NCBI RefSeq assembly: GCF_003752155.1
Contig: NZ_RJVG01000001.1
Location: forward strand, 310,001-374,000
Source: Mobilisporobacter senegalensis
GTDB taxonomy: Bacteria > Bacillota > Clostridia > Lachnospirales > Lachnospiraceae
DNA: 64,000 nucleotides
Direction: 5' to 3'
Shown here: piece by piece, positions 7,385 to 15,133 of the stretch
How positions within the stretch are numbered: the stretch's first letter is position 1
How the letters are laid out: each line of letters opens with the position of its first letter
Position numbers and translations under genes: made by a program
Notes under the pieces: generated by a model
The model's database searches: none
Told to the model about the DNA's origin: nothing
What the model saw: only the letters and a program-made list of their open reading frames with translations

Positions 7385-8965
7385 TTATCTATAACTGGTC
7401 ACGAATGCTTTTATTAAGGTCCCTATATCCTTAGCATGAGGTGTCACAGGGCAAACAGGTCTATTGATACCCATAAGTGTATATACAGCAATTCTTGCAG
7501 CTCTTACAGAGAATTCTTCGGTAAATACCATATCCTCAGGAATCTCCACAAACTGGCTGATCATTGCGAAGTTGGTAGATCCTTCCGGCACCACCTTTGG
7601 TCTGTCTTCCATGGCTCTTGGCTGGAACTGGGCATCAATATAAGGCATCATACATGGTATTACATTTACCACATCTTTCATTATTTCGTCTTTATCATCA
7701 AGCATATGTAAATGATAAAGCAATTCTAATAGTAACTCCCTGCCGGTGCACTCGCCCATTGGTTTCTTAATATAATCACCAATTTTATCCGTATAAAGTC
7801 CATATCCCCAGAAGATTGTCTGGTCCTTTGGTTGATTTATAAAATGTGGCTGAGCAGCCACTACAATAGACATTCTCCAGGAAGAATCTTTAAAGGTCAT
7901 AAGTGCTCCACTGCCGGGTACATTACGTGAGAATGACTCGATCTTTTTCAGCAGTCTGTCTCCATTGAGTGTGACCGTAAATGACTCCCAGTTTGTTTCA
8001 TCCGGCTTACCAAAGAATGGTTCTGGATTTCCAAGACCTTTCTTTTTCTTAGCGATATTACTCCATAATACACCTGATACAGGAGCTTCCGGATTCCATT
8101 CAGGTGGCGTATCCATAGCCCCAATTGTTGCAGAGTCAGTCATGCAGCCATTTGTAACAATACAAAGATCACCATCATAAAGTTGTATTGTTCCTTCACC
8201 TTTCTCATCCTTATATTGAATGCCTGTTACAGTAATTTCATCTATTTCTTCAAAATCCAGGTCTGTAACCGTACATCTGATAGTGAAATCAACTCCGGCA
8301 GAATCCAGATATGCTCTTAACGGAAGGATGATTGAATCATATTGATTATATGGAGTTCTTGTTACTCCTTCTAATGTTTGGATACGTGAAAATTCAAACA
8401 TCATCCGGAACATATATCTACGAAATTCAAAAAGGGATGACCATGTCTGGAAAGCAAAAGTTGTCTGCCACATATACCAGAAATTCGTGGTAAAAAAATG
8501 TGGGCCAAACCAGTCAGAAATTTTTAAATGATCTAATTTTTGTTCCGGGGTGATAAGAAGTTTTCCCATTGCCATTCTATCAGCAGTATCAAATCCCATA
8601 CTGGTCACGTCTTCAACATATCCATCTTTATTTACAAGCCTTGCATTGGCATGGGTAGGATGTTCATGGTCAAATTTAAGAATCTCTTCTGATACACTCA
8701 TACCCTTATTATAAATAGATGGTATGGAATAAAAAAGTTCCCAAAAATTTTCATATGTTTCCTCATTTAGCATACGTCCGCCACGGCAGACAAATCCCCC
8801 TTCTGGTGTGCCAATGCCATCATTAGAGCCACCAAGGATTGGCATACTCTCGATGATATGAATATTCTTTCCCTCCATCTTGCAGTCACGGATTAAGTAT
8901 GCAGCTCCTGCTAAAGATGCAAGACCTCCTCCTACAAAATATACCTGTTTATTTGTATTCACCAT
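7385..8965 (-). CDS. ohyA: Oleate hydratase family protein (FAD-dependent)
   Basis: A 526-residue homologue of oleate hydratase (EC 4.2.1.53; formerly myosin-cross-reactive antigen), which adds water to cis-9 double bonds of unsaturated fatty acids using FADH2. The FAD-binding 'VGGGLASLAGA' is at residues 11-21. 'RGGR' (61-64), 'PYNQYDSIILP', 'GDYIKKP' and the C-terminal 'DRPKVVPEGS' blocks are family hallmarks. In the classical enzymes RGGR is followed by the catalytic glutamate (RGGREME); here residue 65 is methionine. As I recall, a divergent actinobacterial clade also has methionine there. It is shorter than the roughly 590-residue staphylococcal enzyme. AGGAGG precedes the ATG. It is monocistronic, with its own terminator. 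Confidence 0.88.
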   Translation of the reverse strand: MVNTNKQVYFVGGGLASLAGAAYLIRDCKMEGKNIHIIESMPILGGSNDGIGTPEGGFVCRGGRMLNEETYENFWELFYSIPSIYNKGMSVSEEILKFDHEHPTHANARLVNKDGYVEDVTSMGFDTADRMAMGKLLITPEQKLDHLKISDWFGPHFFTTNFWYMWQTTFAFQTWSSLFEFRRYMFRMMFEFSRIQTLEGVTRTPYNQYDSIILPLRAYLDSAGVDFTIRCTVTDLDFEEIDEITVTGIQYKDEKGEGTIQLYDGDLCIVTNGCMTDSATIGAMDTPPEWNPEAPVSGVLWSNIAKKKKGLGNPEPFFGKPDETNWESFTVTLNGDRLLKKIESFSRNVPGSGALMTFKDSSWRMSIVVAAQPHFINQPKDQTIFWGYGLYTDKIGDYIKKPMGECTGRELLLELLYHLHMLDDKDEIMKDVVNVIPCMMPYIDAQFQPRAMEDRPKVVPEGSTNFAMISQFVEIPEDMVFTEEFSVRAARIAVYTLMGINRPVCPVTPHAKDIGTLIKAFVTSYR

Positions 8966-8975
8966 GCGAATTACC

Positions 8976-9013
8976 TCCTATGATTGTAATCATTAATTAC
9001 TACACTCATAGGA
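8976..9013 (-). promoter_or_regulatory. Inverted repeat overlapping the oleate hydratase Shine-Dalgarno
   Basis: TCCTATGA (8976-8983) and TCATAGGA (9006-9013) are perfect inverted arms 22 nt apart. In the mRNA the 3' arm includes the AGGA of the ribosome-binding site, so pairing would mask it. A second palindrome, ATGATT-GT-AATCAT (8980-8993), overlaps it and could be an alternative hairpin or a protein site. Confidence 0.5.
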
Positions 9014-9042
9014 TATCTATTTTATGACGTCCTTACCATAGA

Positions 9043-9076
9043 CAATAAAAATACCGTGTTGAAAGTTCCAACACGG
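9043..9076 (-). terminator. Terminator of the yjbR-tetR operon
   Basis: CCGTGTTG (9054-9061) and CAACACGG (9069-9076) are a perfect 8-bp stem. In the minus-strand transcript a TATTTTTATTG run follows. Confidence 0.85.
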
Positions 9077-9123
9077 CAGATGAAATGTATAAAATTCATA
9101 CATTGGCATTCCTTTGTATAAGA

Positions 9124-9678
9124 TCAACGTTTATATTTTTCAAGTGCTTTTTTAAAATCACCGCATATCAGAGTATATATCTGGTCAATTATCTTTTGTG
9201 GATCTTCTTTCATTCCCGTACTGATCCAATCCAGTACAATACCTACAAAAGCAAATTTATAGAAATGAGCTATAAATTGTTTGTTCTCCACACTTACATC
9301 CATTCCTTTTGATTGTTCTTCAACAACATTGATCAATAAGCTATAGGTAACTTCATATAGAAATCGTTCCAGATACTCACGGCTTAAAGAACGATATGTA
9401 TTCATTACCAAATGTTTATTATCGTGCATATATACAAATACCTGGTTAAAGCCTTGCTGCCATGTGTCATATGTCTTATTTCCATCTATGGCTTTCTCTG
9501 CTTCGGTCGTATAGATCCACTCGATCAAAGCATATATATCTTGAAAATGATAATAGAATGTCTGACGATTTACCTCACAGTCACAAACAATATCTTTTAC
9601 GGTTATTTTATCAAGGGTCGTGGTAGCCAGCAGTTTTTTTAAAGAAGCTGCTAATGCTCTCTTAGTCGTTTGGGACAT
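9124..9678 (-). CDS. TetR/AcrR-family regulator, DhaS-like
   Basis: A 184-residue transcription factor. Residues 5-50 form the TetR helix-turn-helix ('ITVKDIVCDCEVNRQTFYYHF'-type segment with the conserved YYHF end). The C-terminal domain resembles the TetR_C group found in dihydroxyacetone-kinase regulators (DhaS) and related stress regulators. It follows the YjbR gene by 18 nt and shares its promoter. A 19-bp palindrome upstream of that pair is the likely autoregulatory site. It could also control the nearby oleate hydratase or glycosyltransferase genes, but their operator sequence is different. AAGGAGG precedes the ATG. Confidence 0.85.
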   Translation of the reverse strand: MSQTTKRALAASLKKLLATTTLDKITVKDIVCDCEVNRQTFYYHFQDIYALIEWIYTTEAEKAIDGNKTYDTWQQGFNQVFVYMHDNKHLVMNTYRSLSREYLERFLYEVTYSLLINVVEEQSKGMDVSVENKQFIAHFYKFAFVGIVLDWISTGMKEDPQKIIDQIYTLICGDFKKALEKYKR

Positions 9679-9696
9679 TTAAAGACCTCCTTATCA

Positions 9697-10059
9697 TTAA
9701 CATTCCTCTATTTCTTTTTGGAGCTTCTTACTAAGACCGCCAAATACTAATCTATATGATTTTTCCGCCACCTCTTTCATAAGGTCATCCGGTACATTTC
9801 CTTCCAGGTTAATTGAATTCCAATGTACTTTGTTCATATAGTATCCAGGAGTAATATCTTCATATTGATTTCTTAAGAAATCACCGTCTAATGGATCTAA
9901 TTTTACTGTAATAATATAATCCTTCCCTGTCTGATCTTTACAGATAGCCGCGTACATCTTATTTCCTACCATGTATCTTGTCCACTGCCATTCTTCCTTA
10001 AAATCTTTGGTAGCACCTTTCATAGATAATAAATATTCATCTAACCATGGATAATTCAT
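9697..10059 (-). CDS. MmcQ/YjbR family protein
   Basis: A 120-residue protein of the MmcQ/YjbR (CyaY-like fold) family. It has the usual 'MVGNKMYAAIC' strand, 'ITVKLDPLDGDFLRNQY' and the conserved 'YYMNKVHWNSINL' motif. The family is often described as DNA-binding-like, but its molecular role is not established. The start at 10059 follows AAGGAGG by 8 nt. The longer frame would begin inside the upstream palindrome. It is the first gene of a two-gene unit with the TetR regulator. Confidence 0.85.
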   Translation of the reverse strand: MNYPWLDEYLLSMKGATKDFKEEWQWTRYMVGNKMYAAICKDQTGKDYIITVKLDPLDGDFLRNQYEDITPGYYMNKVHWNSINLEGNVPDDLMKEVAEKSYRLVFGGLSKKLQKEIEEC

Positions 10060-10082
10060 ACTAATGGCCTCCTTATACCTTA

Positions 10083-10101
10083 ATTCCATTCTAAATGGAA
10101 T
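10083..10101. promoter_or_regulatory. 19-bp perfect palindrome upstream of yjbR-tetR
   Basis: ATTCCATT-CTA-AATGGAAT has perfect 8-bp arms. It lies 24 nt before the YjbR start codon, just downstream of AT-rich -10-like sequence on the minus strand. Size and position fit a TetR-dimer operator for autorepression. Confidence 0.65.
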
Positions 10102-10134
10102 ATACTTATATTGTTGCTGCTATTAATGGCAGAA

Positions 10135-10800
10135 TTATTGTATATCGCCTTTCATGAACATCATTAGAAATCCCGAAAACATTAAAATACTGCTGACTAT
10201 AATTGCCTTTTCCTGCCACAAAGATACACAGGCATTTCCAATAACAGCACCTATAACAAAGATTCCTATCATTCCATAAAAAAAAGTTCCTTTTTTGGCT
10301 GCGGCTTTCTCTTTCATATGCCAGTAATCACATAACGACTGCGTTGCCGTTCGTAAGTTGCCAATACACATTGTTGTGGCAATTCTATTTCCATTGATTT
10401 TCCGGAAACTCTCCACCTGAATTCCACACACCAATGATGTGAGACTGTTAGCAAATAAATTTAGCGTCTGAGGCATAAAACTAATTAGAAATAAGATAAT
10501 AGCTTCTACTAAAATTGTTACCTGGCGCCAATGTATTTTTGCCTTCGTCTGGAATCGATGTCTCACTATATCAGCTAATGCAATCCCTGATGTAAAAGCT
10601 AAAACAGGAACCACATATCGAATTGCCATTTGATAATTTCCCTCTGACAGATTTACTCCAAATAATAGAATGTTACCAGTTTGTGCATTGGCGAATACCT
10701 GCCCCCTGCATACATAGGAATAGGCATCCATAAAGCCTCCTGATAAGGCTAAAATAACTCCAAGTCCCATTGATTCAGAAATTTGTTTTGATTCTTTCAT
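10135..10800 (-). CDS. YoaK family membrane protein (DUF1275)
   Basis: A 221-residue protein with about six hydrophobic helices. It carries the DUF1275 hallmarks 'GGFMDAYSYVCRGQVFANAQTGN' (split here by the N-terminal helix) and 'TTMCIGNLRTATQSL'. Function is unknown; members are common in Firmicutes and proteobacteria. Only a weak GGAAGC ribosome site lies upstream of the ATG. The 245 nt before the gene hold no recognisable structure beyond a short GGGAGATGG stretch. It is apparently transcribed alone. Confidence 0.85.
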   Translation of the reverse strand: MKESKQISESMGLGVILALSGGFMDAYSYVCRGQVFANAQTGNILLFGVNLSEGNYQMAIRYVVPVLAFTSGIALADIVRHRFQTKAKIHWRQVTILVEAIILFLISFMPQTLNLFANSLTSLVCGIQVESFRKINGNRIATTMCIGNLRTATQSLCDYWHMKEKAAAKKGTFFYGMIGIFVIGAVIGNACVSLWQEKAIIVSSILMFSGFLMMFMKGDIQ

Positions 10801-11045
10801 AATACTTAAGCTGCTTCCATTTCATTTTGTCTAACTATTAAATCTGATTTTTGTTATTCTGAACATTATTCTACCACATGCTCCCAGTAAATAAAAGGAG
10901 AATATAGGGAGATGGTAAACTGTTAACGTTCCATATTCTTACTTAGCTGTCGTATTATCCAGAACAAGATAACAGGATTATTGTCCCGATGAATACTCCC
11001 TCAAGCACTAATTCAATAATACGCTACATATAATACTAAATCCTC

Positions 11046-11762
11046 TTATTTTCTGATAAATATTCTTGATGGCCTGTGTCCTGCATTGCTTGTCATTTTT
11101 CCTGTATCCACAATCTTATCAGCAATAGTTCTTCGAAATGCAGGTGCAAGTAATTTCTCACCAAGTATAATTTCATATACTTCCTGCAATTGACTAATTG
11201 TAAATTCCGTTGGCATCATATTAAATACTATATCGGTATAATTAATCTTACCTCTTATCCGCTTTATTGCTTCTTCAATGATTAAATTATGATCAAACGC
11301 TAATGTAATTTTTTTTGCTTCTTCTATGTCAAACCACTCGGCTCCATTAATCCTGGCTTTACCTGCATCAATAAGTGAGATATAAGCGCAACTGATAATT
11401 CTCATTCGAGGATCACGATTAATTCCGCCAAATGTATATAACTGCTCACTATATATCTCTTTCAGACCAGTCTTACTTTCTAATGTTCTTTCCAGTGTAT
11501 CTTCCAGTGTTTCCTCCGGTGAAACAAACCCACCCGGTAAAGTATACCAGTTTTTATATGGATACTCATCACGCTTAATAAGAAGTATCTTTAACGACTG
11601 ACTATCGAGTTTTCTATAATTGTCACTAGCATTTTTTATAACACCAAACACTACTGCATCTACCGTTACTGCTATAGGTGCATATTCACCAGGATTGTAG
11701 TTATCCAAAAACTGCTGTTCCTCTTTACTTCTTGCCTCATACTTTTTATTTGTTATATTCAT
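11046..11762 (-). CDS. NrtR-like regulator: degenerate Nudix domain plus winged helix
   Basis: 238 residues from the ATG at 11762 (GAGGG 7 nt upstream). Residues about 27-165 form a Nudix fold; residues about 172-238 resemble the winged-helix DNA-binding domain of NrtR-type Nudix-related regulators ('MMPTEFTISQLQEVYEIILG'). The Nudix box keeps its frame (Gly78, Glu84, Arg92, Gly99), but the metal-binding REUxEE glutamates are Thr93, Ser96 and Lys97. Hydrolysis is therefore unlikely. NrtR proteins sense ADP-ribose-like ligands and repress nearby genes. It is the last gene of the radical-SAM operon, 51 nt after the AspRS-like gene, so it may regulate that operon. Confidence 0.8.
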   Translation of the reverse strand: MNITNKKYEARSKEEQQFLDNYNPGEYAPIAVTVDAVVFGVIKNASDNYRKLDSQSLKILLIKRDEYPYKNWYTLPGGFVSPEETLEDTLERTLESKTGLKEIYSEQLYTFGGINRDPRMRIISCAYISLIDAGKARINGAEWFDIEEAKKITLAFDHNLIIEEAIKRIRGKINYTDIVFNMMPTEFTISQLQEVYEIILGEKLLAPAFRRTIADKIVDTGKMTSNAGHRPSRIFIRK

Positions 11763-11813
11763 TGCATTTCCCTCTTTCACTATCATTTTATTATCTTTTT
11801 TCTATGTTAAATC

Positions 11814-12716
11814 TTATCTCCAATCTGGAAATGCTACTGTTTCTCTGATATTCTTTGTATTAGTAAGCGCCATAACAAATCTTTGTAATCCTATCGCAAA
11901 TCCTCCTATTGGCTTGCCATCATAATCTGCCAATTCATTGAGGTATGTTCTGTATTTTTCCGTATCAACCGCAAATATATCCATCATCTTTTCCTGCATA
12001 CGAACATCAGTAATTCGCATATCTCCACCACCAATCTCAATCCCATTCATCACAAGATCGAATGATTCTGTTGTAATATTCATCAAATCTTTCTCCTTGC
12101 TAAACTCATCAGGTTTGGCAAAAATGTGATGGTTTGGCATCAAAATATTATCAGCTGTTCGTTCCCCATTAGTAAGTGGCATATGCTTAATAATCACTAT
12201 TGATGTCTCATCATCCCGCTCTCTTATATCTGGTTTCATCCCAACACCAAACTTACTTCTGCACCAAATTCCATCAATGATATGAAACTTTACCTCTACA
12301 TTCAGCTCTTTACAAACATTTTCAAGTAATGTCTTAGCTGTATCTATAAGGTTATCCAGATTTTCAACATGCATCTCTGTATCAATTTGTATAAACTCGC
12401 ATATTCTTGTATCCTTGTTATTCTCATGTGCAATAGGCCTGAAGCAATGGGCAAACTGATAATATCTATCACAGCCTGCAAACATCAGAAGCATCTTATA
12501 TATCTGTGGTGAGTCCACCAGACTAAGGCTTTCACCATCTACCATCACATTGAATGTTGGATTGTACAGCTCACCATTCTTAAATGTAAGCACTGGTGTA
12601 TCAAACTCCACAAACCCATTTCTTTCAAAGAAATGTCTCGCCGCCGCCTTGATTTGATTCGTTAATTCAAGACACCTTATTACTTCTTCCTTCTGTAAAT
12701 GTTGTGTTACTTTCAT
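11814..12716 (-). CDS. AspRS-like class II synthetase catalytic core without anticodon domain
   Basis: 300 residues from the ATG at 12716, which follows AGGAGG. The whole protein is a class II aminoacyl-tRNA synthetase core closest to AspRS/AsnRS. Motif 1 is near residues 29-42 ('FFERNGFVEFDTPVLT'), the amino-acid pocket 'SPQIYKMLLMFAGCDRYYQ' at 69-87, motif 2 from 'CFRPIAHENN' with Arg93, 'IEIGGGDMRI' at 226-235, and motif 3 'GLQRF' with Arg279 (AspRS normally GLDR). The N-terminal OB-fold that binds the anticodon is absent. It probably activates an Asp-like acid for a non-tRNA or small acceptor, as AsnA, EpmA and HisZ-type paralogues have diverged to do. It overlaps the radical-SAM gene by 50 nt. 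Confidence 0.85.
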   Translation of the reverse strand: MKVTQHLQKEEVIRCLELTNQIKAAARHFFERNGFVEFDTPVLTFKNGELYNPTFNVMVDGESLSLVDSPQIYKMLLMFAGCDRYYQFAHCFRPIAHENNKDTRICEFIQIDTEMHVENLDNLIDTAKTLLENVCKELNVEVKFHIIDGIWCRSKFGVGMKPDIRERDDETSIVIIKHMPLTNGERTADNILMPNHHIFAKPDEFSKEKDLMNITTESFDLVMNGIEIGGGDMRITDVRMQEKMMDIFAVDTEKYRTYLNELADYDGKPIGGFAIGLQRFVMALTNTKNIRETVAFPDWR

Positions 12717-13728
12717 TATCCAGCACCTCCTGCAGACCATTTCTTAAAAAGAACTCTTCACCTGTGTGATCAACTCTTGTGATATCATTGATGATATCTA
12801 TATATTTATCAATGATATCATGTACATTTGGGCCGGCAATCAATGATCCAAGTTCTGGTTTATTAGATGGGCAAGTGCTAATCCATCCACTTGCTGAATG
12901 TTTCAAACTATAGATTCCTTCCTGACAGTATTCGTTACATTTCTCGCACATAGCATTTCTGTGAGTGCAAGAAATGCTGTCTTTCATGTTAACAACCACA
13001 CCATTCCATACACAGTTGTAAGAATCACATCCAACTCGAAGTCTATGATTAACAGTAATCCCCTTTTCTTTCATATCATTTCTTAACAGCTCAAGATTTA
13101 CGAATTCTTCTTTCCAAAACTCTCGTTTTCCCGCCGAAAAATACAAATCCAAAACACTTATGTATATATTAGTTTTGTACATTTCCTTAAGATGTTTTGC
13201 AAAATCCACAAGCTTTGGAAGCTCGTCAACATTCTGTTTCATATATACAAAATTAAAACCTATTGTTTTAATACCAGCTTTACAGCATTCCTCAATAACA
13301 TCCAACGTCTTTGCTGCTTGAGAATTTTTCGTAATCTTTACTCGCAAGTCATTATCTACTGCATCAATTGAAATCTTTAATACATCAATATATCCCTTAA
13401 TAAGTTCCATATTGGCTAAAAGCCTGGACCCATTCGTTGTAATTTCCATTGTCTTAAACAATGGCCGGCAGCCCATTATAATTTTATCAATATCTTTTGC
13501 CAGTAATGGCTCTCCACCCGTGAATGAGATTGTTTCAAATCCATGGGTTGCAAGCAACCTCATGTTGTTTACATATTCATCTCCACTAAGCAATGGAGCA
13601 TTAATGCACTTTGGTGTGTGATTTTCCATTCCAAGATCTGTCGCACAATACTGACATGCGAAATCGCACAGGTCGCTAACAGATGCTCTAAGAAATGTTC
13701 CCTTTTTCTCCCTTGATAATTGTTTCAT
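12667..13728 (-). CDS. Radical SAM enzyme with cysteine-rich C-terminal region
   Basis: 353 residues from the ATG at 13728 (AAGGGG 8 nt upstream). Cys21, Cys25 and Cys28 form the CxxxCxxC site for the SAM-bound 4Fe-4S cluster, and GGEP is at 71-74. The core is MoaA/PqqE-like. The C-terminal part has Cys234, 239, 254, 261, 264, 268 and 286, enough for one or two auxiliary clusters in a SPASM/twitch-like arrangement. No precursor peptide was recognised nearby, so a RiPP role is unsupported. It is first in the operon with the AspRS-like and NrtR-like genes, driven by a near-consensus promoter with a leader of roughly 125 nt. Confidence 0.88.
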   Translation of the reverse strand: MKQLSREKKGTFLRASVSDLCDFACQYCATDLGMENHTPKCINAPLLSGDEYVNNMRLLATHGFETISFTGGEPLLAKDIDKIIMGCRPLFKTMEITTNGSRLLANMELIKGYIDVLKISIDAVDNDLRVKITKNSQAAKTLDVIEECCKAGIKTIGFNFVYMKQNVDELPKLVDFAKHLKEMYKTNIYISVLDLYFSAGKREFWKEEFVNLELLRNDMKEKGITVNHRLRVGCDSYNCVWNGVVVNMKDSISCTHRNAMCEKCNEYCQEGIYSLKHSASGWISTCPSNKPELGSLIAGPNVHDIIDKYIDIINDITRVDHTGEEFFLRNGLQEVLDNESNTTFTEGRSNKVS

Positions 13729-13858
13729 ACACTTTTCCCCTTCTTTTCTGTTCTCCGCACTATATTGGGATTGTAGCACCACATCAATACGTTTTTGTAA
13801 ATAATATTTACCACCTGATATCTTATATACTTTTTGTTATTATCACCGAGTTAATATC

Positions 13859-13887
13859 ATAATATACTTATTAACATATGTTGTCAA
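13859..13887 (-). promoter_or_regulatory. Promoter of the radical-SAM/AspRS-like/NrtR-like operon
   Basis: On the minus strand TTGACA (13882-13887) and TATTAT (13859-13864) are separated by 17 nt. The spacer holds the palindrome AACATATGTT (13872-13881), a possible repressor site. The leader contains the hairpin GTAAAT-ATT-ATTTAC. Confidence 0.75.
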
Positions 13888-13889
13888 TT

Positions 13890-14211
13890 CTTTTTAAGAA
13901 AATCATAAGTACTATGCAAAAACCCCGTTCCGCTATCCAACTTCTCCTGTCAAACAACGCCCGGGGCTTACTATTTTTATTCATTTATTTTTACGAATAT
14001 AAAAGGCTCCATGAGAGTAAACTCTCTGGAGCAGGTACATCTACGTATTATCAGCAAGAATCTGAGATAACCTCCATTCCGCTTCGCTCATGTCGGTCAT
14101 CTCAGATTCTTCAATACATTGCAGTTATCTGCGAACACAAAAATGAATCTCGATTCCGCTTCGCTTCATCTCGATCATTCTTGCGTTCCTATGAACAAAA
14201 GCCCATATAAA
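13890..14211. other. Non-coding spacer rich in inverted repeats
   Basis: No supported gene. A strong hairpin GCTCCA-T-GAGAGT / ACTCTC-TGGAGC (14006-14032) is followed on the minus strand by CCTTTTATAT, which looks like a backup terminator. GAATCTGAGAT (14058-14068) and ATCTCAGATTC (14099-14109) are 11-bp arms. Two CATTCCGCTTCGCT-like stretches are near-direct repeats. Confidence 0.7.
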
Positions 14212-14271
14212 AAAGCCCATGAATGCAAGCATTCTGGGCTTTGTATATGCGATTTGTTCGCAGATAACTGC
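14121..14271. repeat. 17-bp perfect inverted repeat flanking the rpsI terminator
   Basis: GCAGTTATCTGCGAACA (14121-14137) and TGTTCGCAGATAACTGC (14255-14271) are perfect inverted arms. The right arm ends directly at the rpsI stop codon, and the terminator lies inside. Confidence 0.8.
14212..14242 (-). terminator. Terminator of rplM-rpsI
   Basis: Minus-strand AAAGCCCAGAATG pairs with CATTCATGGGCTTT (one bulge) around a CTTG loop, followed by TTTTATA. Confidence 0.9.
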
Positions 14272-14664
14272 TTATCTCTTTGAAAACTGTGGTGCTCTAC
14301 GAGCAGCTTTGAGACCGTATTTCTTTCTTTCTTTCATTCTTGGATCTCTTGTTAAGAAACCTGCTTTTTTAAGTGCTGGACGGTAATCACCATCTGCCTG
14401 TAATAAAGCTCTTGAAATACCATGTCTGATTGCACCAGCTTGACCAGTGAATCCACCACCATGTACGTTAACAAGTACATCAAATTTATCAACTGTTTCA
14501 GTTAATGCAAGTGGTTGACGAACGATTAATTTAAGTGTTTCAAGACCGAAATAGTTGTCCATGTCTCTTTTATTTATAGTAATTTTACCTGTACCAGGTA
14601 CTAAATATACTCTAGCGATACTGCTTTTTCTTCTACCAGTTCCGTAATATTTTGCTTTTGCCAA
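14272..14664 (-). CDS. rpsI: 30S ribosomal protein S9
   Basis: 130 residues, full length, with the typical '[16 protein letters not shown]' start and the basic '[15 protein letters not shown]' tail that reaches the P-site tRNA. Translation begins at a TTG codon with GGAGG 8 nt upstream. It lies 28 nt after rplM in the usual rplM-rpsI pair. Confidence 0.98.
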   Translation of the reverse strand: MAKAKYYGTGRRKSSIARVYLVPGTGKITINKRDMDNYFGLETLKLIVRQPLALTETVDKFDVLVNVHGGGFTGQAGAIRHGISRALLQADGDYRPALKKAGFLTRDPRMKERKKYGLKAARRAPQFSKR

Positions 14665-14692
14665 TGTTATTTCCTCCTTTCAGCTCTTACAA

Positions 14693-15133
14693 TTAATATC
14701 TTGATTTAATTTCTAATACTTCTGGTTTTTGAGATGCTTGTTCATGCTCAGGACCAGCGTATACGTGTAATTTGGTAATCATTGATCTTCCTAAAGGTCC
14801 TTTTGGAAGCATACCTTTTACTGCAAGAGTAATAACATCTGTTGGCTTTTTAGCCATTAATTCTGCAAGTGTTGTTTCTCTCATACCACCTACATAATCA
14901 GAGTGATTGTAGTAAATTTTTTGTTCCATTTTTTTACCAGTTACTTTGATTTTATCAGCATTAACTACGATTACATAGTCACCTGTATCAATATGTGGTG
15001 TATAAGTTGGTTTATTTTTACCTCTTAATATACTTGCGATCTCTGATGATAGACGACCAAGTGTATGTCCTGTAGCGTCAACTACATACCATTTTCTTTC
15101 AATTGTTGATGGACTAGCCATAAAACTTTTCAT
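14693..15133 (-). CDS. rplM: 50S ribosomal protein L13
   Basis: 146 residues, full length, beginning '[20 protein letters not shown]'. An early 23S rRNA assembly protein. It is preceded by its own consensus promoter and a structured leader, so rplM-rpsI is a separate transcription unit from truA and the ECF genes upstream. Confidence 0.98.
   Translation of the reverse strand: MKSFMASPSTIERKWYVVDATGHTLGRLSSEIASILRGKNKPTYTPHIDTGDYVIVVNADKIKVTGKKMEQKIYYNHSDYVGGMRETTLAELMAKKPTDVITLAVKGMLPKGPLGRSMITKLHVYAGPEHEQASQKPEVLEIKSRY

Noticed and set aside
11046-11762. Active Nudix hydrolase such as ADP-ribose pyrophosphatase
   Set aside because: All three REUxEE glutamates of the Nudix box are replaced, and a winged-helix domain follows.
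11814-12716. Ordinary aspartyl- or asparaginyl-tRNA synthetase gene, possibly truncated by frameshift
   Set aside because: The start has a good ribosome site, the product ends cleanly after motif 3, and the upstream sequence is an intact radical-SAM gene, so the missing anticodon domain is not a sequencing break.
13878-14210. 110-codon plus-strand open frame downstream of rpsI
   Set aside because: It is built across several hairpins, has no ribosome-binding site and encodes a low-complexity Ser/Arg/Leu peptide with no recognisable family.
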